The notes under the pieces: generated by a model
Told to the model about the DNA's origin: nothing
The model's input: only the letters and a program-made list of their open reading frames with translations
Database searches by the model: none
In this document: positions 15,715-24,782 of the stretch, piece by piece
How the letters are laid out: every line of letters starts with the position of its first letter
Position numbering within the stretch: position 1 is the first letter of the stretch
Assembly: GCF_001942255.1 (NCBI RefSeq)
Contig: NZ_MKKC01000089.1
Span: 1-44,840 of the forward strand
Direction: 5' to 3'
DNA: 44,840 bases
DNA from: Nocardiopsis sp. CNR-923
Lineage (GTDB): Bacteria > Actinomycetota > Actinomycetes > Streptosporangiales > Streptosporangiaceae
Position numbers and translations under genes: made by a program

Positions 15715-16038
15715 ATGAGCCGCCCGAAGCCCTACAGCCGCGTCATCCGTTTCCAGCACGTCGGCCTGCACACCCGCGTTGAGGACCTGGTCGCCAACGT
15801 GCGCATCTCCGACGCCGGATTCGGCCCGCACATCGTCCAAGACCTGGACTCCCTCATCTCAGCCCACGTCCGTCCGCTCCTCGCCCATGACGGGGACCTG
15901 CGGGTCGACGTGCACCCCGACCAGGGCCACGGGTTCGTGTACGGCCGCGCCGCCAACAGCAAGGAACCGGTTCTGGCCGCGTTCACCGTCCACCTGGTCG
16001 ACGAGGACGTCCCGGCCGCGGACACCACTGAAGCCTGA
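15715..16038 (+). CDS. hypothetical AICE protein, 107 aa
   Basis: ATG 15715 follows TGAGGAGAACCACC. The sequence SRPKPYSRVIRFQHVGLHTR, then LDSLISAHVRPLLAHDGDLR and GFVYGRAANSKEPVLAAFTV, suggests a small soluble alpha/beta protein. No known family is recognised. It is co-directional with its neighbours. Confidence 0.6.
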   Translation: MSRPKPYSRVIRFQHVGLHTRVEDLVANVRISDAGFGPHIVQDLDSLISAHVRPLLAHDGDLRVDVHPDQGHGFVYGRAANSKEPVLAAFTVHLVDEDVPAADTTEA

Positions 16039-16157
16039 CAACCCGGCGGGCCCCACCCGAACGCACGAGGCTGGGCCCTGAACCCCACACCGGCGGCCCC
16101 AGCCACCGCCTACCAAGCCAGGCCGAGGCCGCCCCAACCGAAGGGATCACCACCATC

Positions 16158-16406
16158 ATGCGACACCGACAGATCAACGTGTTCCTCGCCGCTCTGGTCG
16201 CGCTTTTGGCCGCTGGGATCGCCGTCGACGAGGGCACCAACCCGGTCCTCCTCGCGATCTTCGCCGCCGCGTGCGGCTTTCTCGCGCTCGCGGGTGCCGA
16301 CTCCTGGCACCGCCGCCGTTCCAGCATCCGCCGCCGGGTCCGCCTCCTCACCCAGACGCGCACCGTTGCCCGCCGTTCCCGCGACACGAGGCAGGCGAAC
16401 CGATGA
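16158..16406 (+). CDS. small two-helix membrane protein (Spd-like)
   Basis: ATG 16158 is preceded by GAAGGGATCACCACC. The 82 residues contain two adjacent membrane segments (NVFLAALVALLAAGIAVD and PVLLAIFAAACGFLALAGA) and then a strongly basic tail (RRRSSIRRRVRLL). Small membrane proteins of this kind next to traB in Streptomyces elements are the Spd proteins that spread DNA through the mycelium; the assignment is by context. Confidence 0.6.
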   Translation: MRHRQINVFLAALVALLAAGIAVDEGTNPVLLAIFAAACGFLALAGADSWHRRRSSIRRRVRLLTQTRTVARRSRDTRQANR

Positions 16407-16546
16407 CCAAGCGCTACATCGACCGCGATGGCGACGTGTGGGAAGTCCCCACCGACACGCTCCTCAACACCCAGACCGGGCGGATCATGCTCCGCGACGA
16501 GGTCGAGGCCTTCTTCGGACCGCTCACCGAGGAGGACGACCGGTGA
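16403..16546 (+). CDS. small acidic protein, 47 aa
   Basis: ATG 16403 overlaps the previous stop (ATGA), and its own stop overlaps the next GTG. The sequence TKRYIDRDGDVWEVPTDTLL ... FFGPLTEEDDR is a well-formed small soluble protein of a kind common in actinomycete transfer regions. Its function is not known. Confidence 0.6.
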   Translation: MTKRYIDRDGDVWEVPTDTLLNTQTGRIMLRDEVEAFFGPLTEEDDR

Positions 16547-16743
16547 CGACCACGCACATGATCCAGACCGCCGGTGTCCTCACCCTCGCCGTGGTGCTGC
16601 TTCTGGCCCTGGTCGTGGTCGTGCTCCGGCTGGCGGCCCTGCCGCTGGCCGGGGCCGCCCTGGCCCTGGACCACACCGCCGACCTGGTCGCCCGCCCCCT
16701 GCCCCCCATCCCCACCCGACACCCGGAAGGAGGCACACGCTGA
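16543..16743 (+). CDS. small single-pass membrane protein, 66 aa
   Basis: GTG 16543 overlaps the previous stop (GTGA), and its TGA overlaps the next ATG (TGATG). One long hydrophobic segment (VLTLAVVLLLALVVVVLRLA, then ALPLAGAALAL) is followed by a short Pro/His tail. It is a likely Spd-like accessory of the transfer apparatus, by context only. Confidence 0.6.
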   Translation: MTTTHMIQTAGVLTLAVVLLLALVVVVLRLAALPLAGAALALDHTADLVARPLPPIPTRHPEGGTR

Positions 16744-18025
16744 TGGCACCCCACCCCGACACCACCGAGGCCGCAAAGATCCGCCGGGAACTGGCCGAGA
16801 ACGCGCGACCACTGAGGCCCGCACCGCTGACCGTCTGGACCGGCTACGCTCACGCCAGACCGCCGCCCGTGACCAGCGCCGCATCCGCCAACGGGCGCTA
16901 CGGGACAAGGCCACCGACCGGCTGCGCAAGGCCAAGGCCGCCGCGGACGTGCGCGGCACCGCCGAAGCCCGCGCCCTGCGCATCTCACGCACCCGCACCC
17001 TGTCCCTGCTCGTGCTGCTCCCGGTTCTGGCCGCGTTCGGGATCTGGTCGACCGCCGGAGTCCACGCCGGGGTCACCACCATGACCGCCACCCCTGCGGG
17101 CACCGCGATGTGGTGGGCGCTGTGGTTGCTGGAACCGGCGCTGATCACCGGAGTGGGGTGGATCATCCTGTGCCGGTCGTGGCTGTCCACCTCCGGCGGC
17201 ATCCTCGGCGACCAGGCCGACACCATCATGAAGGGCGCGTTGGGCGTCTCGATCGTGCTCAACGCGATCGGACATTGGCCCGATGCCCTGTCCTGGCAGG
17301 GTGTGGGCGGTCTGATCGCGCACTCGCTGGGGCCCATCGGAGCGGCCACCACCGCGCACCTGATCGGGCTGATCGAGAGCGCTGTCACCCAGGCCAACCC
17401 CACCCAGGGCGCACCGCTGTTGGACACCCTCGACACCACTGACGCGGATGAGAAGGCCGCTTCTGAGACCGCCCCGCGTGAGGGTGGCGAGAGCGCTTTT
17501 GAGAGCACCCCCGACACCGCTCCGGAAGCGGCCTCGGTGGACCGGTCCCGGAACGCTGTGCGTGCGCTCGATATCCCCGCCGGGGCGGTGCGGCTGCCCG
17601 TTATCCGGTGCTGTGGCCCTGCCGTTGGGAGCAAGACCCCGGCCGCGATCGAGGCCGCTCCCGGAACCGTTGCTGAGAGCGGTCGCCGTTCGACCCCTGA
17701 CCAGCCCAAACAGCGGGTTTCGGAAGCACCCGCCAAAGCCCGCTCCGACAAGGGCCGCACGCTCCCCAAAGCGGCCACCCCGACCGCTTCCCAGCAGTCC
17801 ACCCGGGCGCTTGCGGATGAGGATCTGGCCGAGCGCCTCGACCAGATCATCGCGGCCGGACAAATGCCCGAGGGCGCTTCCGTGCGCCGTGTTCAGAGTG
17901 CTCTGGGGTGCGGGTTCGACCGCGCCAAGCGGGTGCTGTCGATGCGCGCCGAACGCACCGGGACCGTCACCGACCCCGCCCACTTGACCGCCATCCCCGC
18001 TGCCCGTGAGGAGAACGCAGCATGA
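16743..18025 (+). CDS. SpdB/DUF2637-like membrane protein with C-terminal DNA-binding motif, frameshifted
   Basis: From ATG 16743 the protein starts APHPDTTEAAKIRRELAENA. At about 16803 the reading continues in the -1 frame with a charged helix (RTADRLDRLRSRQTAARDQR). Four hydrophobic segments follow (LSLLVLLPVLAAFGIWSTAG, MWWALWLLEPALITGVGWII and others), as in DUF2637. A long Ala/Pro/Ser linker leads to a C-terminal HTH-like end (ASVRRVQSALGCGFDRAKRV). One added base gives 427 residues. SpdB2-type proteins interact with TraB and DNA during intramycelial spread; that role here rests on architecture and neighbours. Confidence 0.72.
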
Positions 18026-18132
18026 GCCGCCCCACCCCGTACCACGCGCCCTGGGAACTGCCCCACGGGCAGGACACTGACGGGCGGGTGCTGCCCTTCC
18101 CCAACCGCCACCACCCCCGAACCCGCGAGTGA
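18022..18132 (+). CDS. short leader ORF, possibly the true N-terminus of the TraB gene
   Basis: ATG 18022 overlaps the previous stop (ATGA) and reads SRPTPYHAPWELPHGQDTDG, then RVLPFPNRHHPRTRE and TGA at 18130-18132. The same frame continues beyond the stop into the translocase gene without interruption. Either this is a 36-aa coupled leader peptide, or the TGA is an artefact and the translocase begins here. Confidence 0.45.
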   Translation: MSRPTPYHAPWELPHGQDTDGRVLPFPNRHHPRTRE

Positions 18133-18159
18133 GCCCCCACCCCGGACGCCAGTGCCGGT

Positions 18160-20303
18160 GTGGAGGTGGTCGAGGACGCCGACGTGGAGGTCCTGGACAC
18201 TGACGACGCCAGCCCGGTGCTCCGTGTGGACGCCCAGGTCGATGAGTGGGCCCAGGAGTCCCACTGGCTCGCCGGCCTCGCCGAGCGGTCCCGTACCGCC
18301 CGACCCGTCCTGCCCCCGTGGATGCGCTCGACCTCCGAGGCCGGTCGGGTGGCTCGGTGGGTGGTCGCCTACTACGCCCACGTGGGCGCTTACCACGCCA
18401 CCCGCTCACCCTTGTACGTGCTCCGGCTGATGGGCCGCTCCCCGCGTGGGCTGGCCCGTGTCGTGGGCGGCTATACCCGCTGGGTCGCCGACACCGAGTC
18501 CCGGGCGCTGATCAGGGAGGCCGCTGGGCGTGAGCTGAGGATGGACCTCGGTGAGGGACTGCTCAGCAAGGTCAACGGCGACTCCCAGCGGTACCTGATG
18601 CTGACAATGCGCCACGACCACCGCGTCAAGGCCCGCGTCATCCTCACCGTCGTGGCCGTCCTGCCGGTGCTGGTCACCCTCGGCGCGGTGGGCGTGGCCA
18701 CCATCGGAGCGTGGTGGACGCTGTTCGGCGCGTCCCTGGTGCTCGGACTCCTCGGGCGCCGTCCGGACCGGCCGATCATCGACCGGGCCGTGCTGCCCAC
18801 CCATGTGGCCAAGCTTGACTCCGACGCCGTGCTGCGCGCCCTGGGGGCGTTGGGGATCAGCGAGGTCACCAAGGCCCTGGCCCCCAAGGGTGCGGGGATC
18901 GGCTTCACCGCCCCCATCACCCGGGACGGCCCCGGGTGGCGGGCCGAGGTTGACCTGCCCTACGGGGTCACCGCCGCGGACGTGGTGGAGCGGCGTGAGA
19001 AGCTCGCCTCCGGCCTGCGCCGCCCTTGGGGTGTGTGTGGCCCGAGGGTGTCTCCGACGAACACCCGGGCCGGTTGGTGTTGTGGGTGGGTGACCAGCCC
19101 ATGAACAAGGCCAAACAGGCCCCCTGGCCGCTCCTGGAGAGCGGTTCGGCCAGCATCTTCGACCCGCTCCCCTACGGGGTCGACCAGCGCGGACGTCCCG
19201 TCAACGTCACGTTGATGTTCGCGAACCTGCTGATCGGCGCGATCCCCAGGATGGGCAAGACGTTCGCGTTGCGGGTGCTGTTGCTGGCCGCGGCGTTGGA
19301 CGTCACCGTCCAGCTGCGGATCTTCGAGCTGAAGGGCACCGGTGACCTGTCGATGCTCGAACAGGTCTGCCACGACTACGGTCAGGGGTTCACCGACCCC
19401 GTCTTGGAACGGGCTCTGCGGTCCCTGCGTGAGGTCCGCAAAGAACTGGTCCGGCGGGCCGACGTCATCGCTGGCTTGCCGCGGGATCTGTGCCCGGAGA
19501 ACAAGGTCACCCCCGAGTTGGCCGCGAACAAGAAGCTCGGGTTGCACCCGATCGTGTTCGCGGTGGACGAGTGCCAGATGCTGTTCGACCACAAGGAGTT
19601 GGGCACCGAGGCCAGCCAGATCGCCGAGGAGATGATCCGTCTGGGGCCCGCGTTGGGGATCATCCTGATCGCGGCCACGCAGCGACCGGACAAGGACGCC
19701 ATCCCCACGGGGGTGTCCGCGAACGTGGGTCTGCGGTTGTGCTTCAAGGTGATGGGGCAGGTCGAGAACGACATGGTTCTTGGGACGTCCAGCTACAAGA
19801 ACGGGCTGCGGTCCACGACGTTCACCATGTCCGACAAGGGCATCGCCTATGCGGTGGGTGTGGCCGACGACCCGCTGATCTGCCGCAGCGCGTTCGTGGA
19901 CGGCCCCGACGCTGAGAGGGTCGCTGACCGTGCCCGCGTTCTGCGGGAGCGGGCCGGACGCCTGACGGGGGTGGCCGCAGGGGAAGAAGCCGCCGCTGCC
20001 GCTCCGGCCGCCAGCGACGTGCTTGAGGACCTGGCCGCGGTCTGGCCCCGGGGTGAGGACAAGGTGTGGTCGGTGGACCTGGTCGACCGGCTCGCCGATC
20101 TTCGCCCGCAGGTGTACGGGCCGTGGGCGCAGTTGGAGGACACCGCCAAGGCCCGTCAGCTCAACACTGCCGTCAAGCCCTACGGGATCAAGCCCGGACC
20201 GGTCGGGCGGACGGTGAACGGCAAGCGGTCCACCAAGTACGGGATCAGCCTGGACGAGGTCACCGCCGTGATCGCGGAGCGTGACCAAAACCGGTCCGGG
20301 TGA
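18160..20303 (+). CDS. TraB/TraSA-like FtsK-SpoIIIE DNA translocase, frameshifted
   Basis: This is the motor of AICE conjugation, moving double-stranded DNA at the septum or hyphal tip. The N-terminal region has ARPVLPPWMRSTSEAGRVAR and two membrane segments (ILTVVAVLPVLVTLGAVGVA and the next). The ATPase domain shows Walker A GAIPRMGKTFALRV, ELKGTGDLSMLE, Walker B HPIVFAVDECQMLF and ILIAATQRPDKDAIPTGVSA. A winged-helix end follows (SVDLVDRLADLRP ... KYGISLDEVTAVI). Reading changes from the first frame to -1 at about 19030 (PEGVSDEHPGRLVLWVGDQP). One added base gives 714 residues from GTG 18160; the true start may be 18022. Confidence 0.85.
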
Positions 20304-20551
20304 CGTCTGAAACCGGCCGCTTCCACTAGCGGTGAGAGTCGCTAGTACTAGCGACCCCACTAGCGCGCCAAAAACGCGTCCGAGCAGGCGTGTAGCGCAC
20401 TAGCTCGACCTGCGACAACACCCCGGAACAGCCCTGTGGGGCAGGGTTGCACCCCTCCCACAGTCAGCTACCACCTTCCCATTGTCGATTACGGAAAGTA
20501 GCAAACGTTGATGGCTACCAACCAGCATCGGAGCCAAGGGGCGTGGCACAT
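20304..20551. promoter_or_regulatory. palindrome-rich region before the primase gene, candidate origin or operator
   Basis: This 248-base gap holds a perfect 18-bp palindrome, GTCGCTAGTACTAGCGAC (20338-20355), flanked by CACTAGCG at 20324-20331 and 20358-20365 and CACTAGC at 20398-20404. It is locally less GC-rich than its flanks. Such clusters suit the replication origin used by the adjacent replication protein, or an operator for it. Confidence 0.5.
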
Positions 20552-23211
20552 ATGAGTGCTCACGAACGCCTGATCCAGCGGTTGGCCGAACTGGGCAAAC
20601 ACGTCGACGGTTCTGGGAGGAAGGCCCAGTGCCCAGCGCACGAGGACCACTCTCCTTCCCTGTCGATCGGTCCCGCCAGCAAGTATCGCGGCGTGGTCTT
20701 CCACTGCCACGTGGGATGCGCTAAGGACGACGTCTTGGATGTTCTCGGCTGGAGCCGAAGCGACCTGCGGGACGATCCACAAGCCGCCGGTGCGCAGCGG
20801 AGCACGGTCACGGCTGAGTACGAGTACACCGACGAACAGGGGCGTGTGCTCTTCGTCAAGGAACGCCGTGTTCCCAAGGACTTCCGCTGCCGTAAGCCAG
20901 ATGGCCGCGGCGGGTGGCTCTGGAAACAGGCCGTGGAACGTCGCGTGCTCTACCGCCTTCCCGCCGTCATCGAGGCCGTCGCCCAGGGGCAGACGGTCTA
21001 CCTCGCTGAAGGTGAGAAGGATGTCCATGCCTTAGAGCGCGCTGGTGTGGTGGCAACCTGCAACTACGACGGAGCGGCGAAGGCTGGCCAGCGGAGCAAG
21101 TGGCGCCGCGAGTACAACGAGGTCCTGTCAGGGGCCGACGTCGTGGTAATCGCTGACCGGGACGAACCCGGCTACGCCCACGCCGCCGCGATCTCTTCTG
21201 GACTGGAAGGCCATGCCCATTCGGTGAGAGTGGTGCAGGCCAAGGAAGGCAAGGACTTCTCCGACCACGCCGCCGCGGGATACGGCGTGACCGAGCTCGT
21301 CCCCGTCCCTTCCTCCGCTGCGTCGCCTTCTCCTCTCCCGTCGGCCGATGGCGATGACGGTGACGGTCAGGAGGGCGTGTCCGTCGCCGCACAGCTCGTG
21401 GAACTCACGGTGCGCAGGTATGAGTTGTTCCTGTCCGACGACGGTCGCCCCTACGCGGTTGAGAAGGACGGCCCCAACGTCGCCCTGCCGTTGAGGGGAA
21501 AGGCCGGCCTCCGGGCGCGCCTGGCGGACGTCTACGGGAGCGAGAACCGCGGGAGGGTGCCCTCCCAGTCCGCGTTGACCGACGCGGCCATGGTCTTGGA
21601 GGGCAAGGCCGGGCGCTGCGAACAACGCCGCCTGAGCCCGCGCGTGGCCAACGACGGGGACCAGATCGTCGTGGACCTGGGTACACCCGACGGCCGCTGC
21701 GTGATCATCGGTCCTGGCGCATGGGAGCGCCGTTCTCGATCCCCCGTCACCTTCCGCCGGTCCCAGATCATGCGCCCCCTTCCGGATCCCATCCGCGAGG
21801 GTGACGGCCTAGCCAAGCTCCACGCGCTGCTCAACATCGACGAGGAGCACTTCCGACTCCTGGTCGGATGGCTGGTGGCGGGTTTCATGCCCGACATCCC
21901 CCACCCGATCCTCACCTTCACCGGAGAGCAGGGAACGGGGAAGTCGAACGCGGCCAAGGCCGCGGTGAACTTGCTCGACCCCTCAGGCGCGCCGAAGCGT
22001 CTGCCTCCGCGTGACATGAAGGCGTGGTCGACGCAGGCGTTCAATTCGTGGGCGATCTGCTTGGACAACGTCTCCAGGATTCCCGACTGGCTGTCGGACA
22101 CGCTGTGCATGGCGGTGACCGGCGCGGGAATCCCAGAGCGCGCCCTCTACACCGATGACGACCTGATCGCGCTGGAGTTTCGGCGAGTCCTCGCGATGAC
22201 CACGATCGACGCCGGAGCGCTCAAGGGTGACTTGGCCGAGCGCATGCTCACCCTCGAACTTCAGCTGATCCCCGACAGCAAGCGGCGGGACGAAGCCGAG
22301 ATCGAGCGCGCCTACGCTGACGCGCACCCGGCGATTCTGGCGTCCCTGTTCGACCTGTTGGCCCGGGTACTCAAGGCCCGTCCACATGTCGACTTGGAGC
22401 GCAAGCCCCGCATGGCCGACTTCGCCCGTGTTCTGGCCACCATCGACCACTTGAACGGCTGGAACACGCTACGGACCTACACCGAGGGATCCCGGGACGT
22501 CGTCGCCGATGTGCTGGAAGGCGACGCATTCGGTTCGGCGGTACTGGAGATGATGCGCATCCGGGGCACCGAGTGGAGCGGGAGCGCCGGGGAACTTCTG
22601 GCCGAACTGGACCATGTGCACATAGGCGATGGTGTCGACCTCAAGCCCAAACCCCGCGCGAAGGGCTGGCCGACCAGCCCGCGTGCGGCCGGTGGCGCGC
22701 TCAAGCGCATCGCCCCGGCGCTGCGGACCATGGGCATCGACTACAGCACCAAGCGGGGACACGGCGGGAAACGGCTGCACCTGCTGACCCCCTCAGCGGA
22801 GAGTGGGCGCATCCAACCGTCACCACCGTCACTAGCTGACCTCAGCAACCTCCTGAACAGCACAGACAGCGGTGACGGTCGGGGATCTGCAACCGTCACC
22901 CAACCGTCACCACTCGGCTCAACCGTCACCACGCTCACAGATGACGGTGACGGTCAGCCGATCGATGGTGACGGTCGACCGTTCCGACCGTCACCCTCCA
23001 GCACCCAGGCTGACCAGGGTGAACACGGCCATGGTGACGGTATTGACGGTGGTGACGGTTCAATGCGGCAACTCTCTCCCGCTCCCCAACCGTCCGAGTC
23101 CGCCGAGTCGGGTGAGTGCATGGCGTGCGGAAGCCGCTTTCGAGGCCGGCCAAAACACCCCACCCCCGCCACTGCACGCCGTGCGCGATGCACCGCCGCG
23201 TCGCAGTCTGA
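20552..23211 (+). CDS. AICE replication protein: CHC2/Toprim primase with P-loop helicase domain
   Basis: Start ATG 20552. Residues 25-60 form a CHC2-type zinc finger (C27, H30, C52, C56). The Toprim part has AEGEKDVHAL near residue 152 and VVIADRDEPGYA near 198-207. The helicase part has Walker A FTGEQGTGKSNAAK near 456-468 and CLDNVSRIPDWLSD. The C-terminal part is low in complexity because its DNA carries many GTGACGGT octamers, then GECMACGSRF. Staying in frame gives a stop at 23287. The -1 frame from about 23160 reads HCTPCAMHRRVAV and stops at 23209-23211, completing a CxxC...CxxC zinc ribbon; that end is preferred, with one added base (886 residues). The protein likely primes and unwinds the excised element. 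Confidence 0.8.
22816..23059. repeat. cluster of 11 GTGACGGT octamers (both orientations)
   Basis: The exact octamer GTGACGGT occurs in plus orientation at 22872, 22947, 22968, 23034 and 23052, and as ACCGTCAC at 22816, 22825, 22892, 22903, 22922 and 22987. Near copies lie at 22941 and 23044. One further exact copy is at 21360. TraB proteins recognise clustered 8-bp repeats (the clt locus), and replication initiators recognise iterons; either would fit. Confidence 0.75.
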
Positions 23212-23283
23212 GTCCTCACACACCTCGGTTCGCACCGCCACGCACAACACCGGGTTCCGCATCCATGGAAAGGAACACACCGC

Positions 23284-24477
23284 ATGACCACCAGCCCAGA
23301 TCCCGAGGAACCGAAGAAGCGCCGCGGTCGACGCGGTGAGGGAAGCATCCACTGGGACAGCACGAAGAAGTGCTATGTGGGAGCCATCTCGCTTGGATTG
23401 GACGCACGCGGAAAGCGACGCCGCCCCAAGGTCTACGGGGCCACGAAGACCGAGGTGCGCAACGAGCTCCGCAAGCTGCGCAACGAAGTAGAGGCAGGGG
23501 TCAAGTCCTCCGCTCGATACACGGTCGCTGACGCGGTCGAGGAATGGCTGAGCACCCCCAAGAAGGGACGCTCCGCGGACACCGTCGACCAGTACCACCA
23601 GCAGTTCAGGGTCCACATCAAAGGCTCCGTGGGTCGTCTCAAACTGCGCGACCTCGAACCGGAAGACGTCGAGGAATGGCTCGATGACAGAGCCGATGCG
23701 CTGGCCACGTCGGTCGTTCGACGGCTCCTGTGGATCCTGAGGTCCGCTATCAAGCAGGCGCAGAAACGCGGCAAGGTCATCCGCAATGTGGCGGATCTGG
23801 TGGAAGCGCCTGATGGGCGTCCCGGACGCGCAAGCAAGTCACTGACGCTGGAAGAAGCGCGGGCCCTTGTCAGCGCAGCGCGCGGCTACGCACTCTACGC
23901 CTACATCGTCGTGATGCTGACCACGGGAATCCGTAACGAAGAGGCTCGGGCCCTGCAATGGGATCTAGTGGATCTGGAAGGCGACCCGAACGCGGAGCCA
24001 CCCATCCCTCCATCCATTTCCGTGTGGCGCTCTGACCGCGTGGGCGGCGACACCAAGACACGGAAAAGCAAGCGCACACTCGCCCTGGGGGGACTCGCGG
24101 TGGAGGCTCTGAGGATCCGCCGCCAGGAGCAGGACCGGCAGCGGGCGCAAGCCGGTGAGCGCTGGCACAACACAGGCCTGGTGTTCTGCACAGCGCTGGG
24201 GAAGTCCTACACGCGCTTCACCACGCACAAAATGTTCCGGCCCATCATCAAACGGGCCGGGCTGGCGAACTGGACACTGCGGGAGCTGCGACACAGTTTC
24301 GTCTCCCTCATGTCCGCGGACGGTGTCCCGGTCGAGGAGATCGCGCGCATCGCCGGCCACGCCACGACGGTGACCACGGAGACGTACTATCGACGGGAGC
24401 TGAGGCCCGTGCTCACCGAGGGGGCCCAGCGTATGGACGTGATCCTGGCGAGCGAGGCGGTGGAGGAAGACAGTTAG
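23284..24477 (+). CDS. int: tyrosine recombinase / integrase of the AICE
   Basis: At 397 residues it has a basic N-terminus with an arm-binding AP2-like segment (GSIHWDSTKKCYVGAISLGL), a SAM-like core-binding domain (TVADAVEEWL ... LDDRADALATSVVRRLLWIL) and the catalytic domain. Catalytic residues are Arg of TTGIRNEEARAL (R217), Arg of RELRHSF (R336), His of AGHATT (H359) and Tyr of TETYYRREL (Y368). The first His of the HxxR box is Arg, as in many actinomycete integrases. The stop lies 62 bases from the right att repeat, the usual int-att arrangement. It catalyses integration at the 3' end of the Cys/His-rich gene. Confidence 0.93.
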   Translation: MTTSPDPEEPKKRRGRRGEGSIHWDSTKKCYVGAISLGLDARGKRRRPKVYGATKTEVRNELRKLRNEVEAGVKSSARYTVADAVEEWLSTPKKGRSADTVDQYHQQFRVHIKGSVGRLKLRDLEPEDVEEWLDDRADALATSVVRRLLWILRSAIKQAQKRGKVIRNVADLVEAPDGRPGRASKSLTLEEARALVSAARGYALYAYIVVMLTTGIRNEEARALQWDLVDLEGDPNAEPPIPPSISVWRSDRVGGDTKTRKSKRTLALGGLAVEALRIRRQEQDRQRAQAGERWHNTGLVFCTALGKSYTRFTTHKMFRPIIKRAGLANWTLRELRHSFVSLMSADGVPVEEIARIAGHATTVTTETYYRRELRPVLTEGAQRMDVILASEAVEEDS

Positions 24478-24492
24478 GCACCCTCTTAGGCC
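24473..24492 (+). repeat. candidate integrase arm sites (right)
   Basis: GTTAGGCACCC at 24473-24483 overlaps the int stop codon and is followed by a partial copy, CTTAGGCCCC, from 24485. It matches the tandem pair at 12438-12460 at the other end of the element. Confidence 0.55.
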
Positions 24493-24538
24493 CCTGACGC
24501 CCCTTCGCGGTAGCCCTGACCTGCACGTGGTGCCATGC

Positions 24539-24623
24539 CGCCAGTGCATGTGTCAGGGGTACCGGGGCCCGATCCCGGTGGACGAGTACTACGCCCCGGA
24601 CCTGTTGGAGGGCAACGGTCCCT
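24539..24623 (+). repeat. attR: right copy of the 85-bp direct repeat, with leftover 3' end of the target gene
   Basis: Identical to 12294-12378. Read in the target-gene frame it encodes the same C-terminus, RQCMCQGYRGPIPV ... LLEGNGP, ending at TGA 24622-24624, but it has no 5' part or start. It is therefore the displaced original 3' end. The core pair ACCGGG / CCCGGT lies at 24561-24566 and 24574-24579. Between here and the Tex start nothing further is seen. Confidence 0.92.
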
Positions 24624-24782
24624 GAGCGGCTCCGCCCGCCACGGGCCACCGGTCCGCGCCGTCGCCGATCCCAGGGCCGCGCGGCTACGGAGGCTGGGCC
24701 ACGGGCCGCGCCGGGATGACAACCGTCCGTCCCGCCGAGACAATGGCCCAGCACCGAACAGCCAGAGAGCGGACGTTTACCC

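Larger units (their letters stand above)
12294..24623 (+). mobile_element. actinomycete integrative and conjugative element (AICE), about 12.2 kb
   Basis: The element is delimited by the 85-bp direct repeats. It contains every module expected of an AICE: tyrosine integrase beside the right end, excisionase, primase-helicase replication protein, a TraB-like FtsK translocase, Spd-like membrane proteins, and a GntR-type regulator. There is no tRNA at either end; the site is the 3' end of a protein-coding gene. Conjugation of such elements moves double-stranded DNA through TraB hexamers. It appears structurally complete once single-base deletions are allowed for. Confidence 0.92.

Noticed and set aside
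22816..23059. Octamer cluster read as a CRISPR array
   Set aside because: Repeats are only 8 bp, in both orientations, irregularly spaced and inside a coding frame, with no cas genes.
12294..24623. tRNA gene as attachment site
   Set aside because: No tRNA-like cloverleaf is visible in or near either repeat; the repeat is coding sequence.
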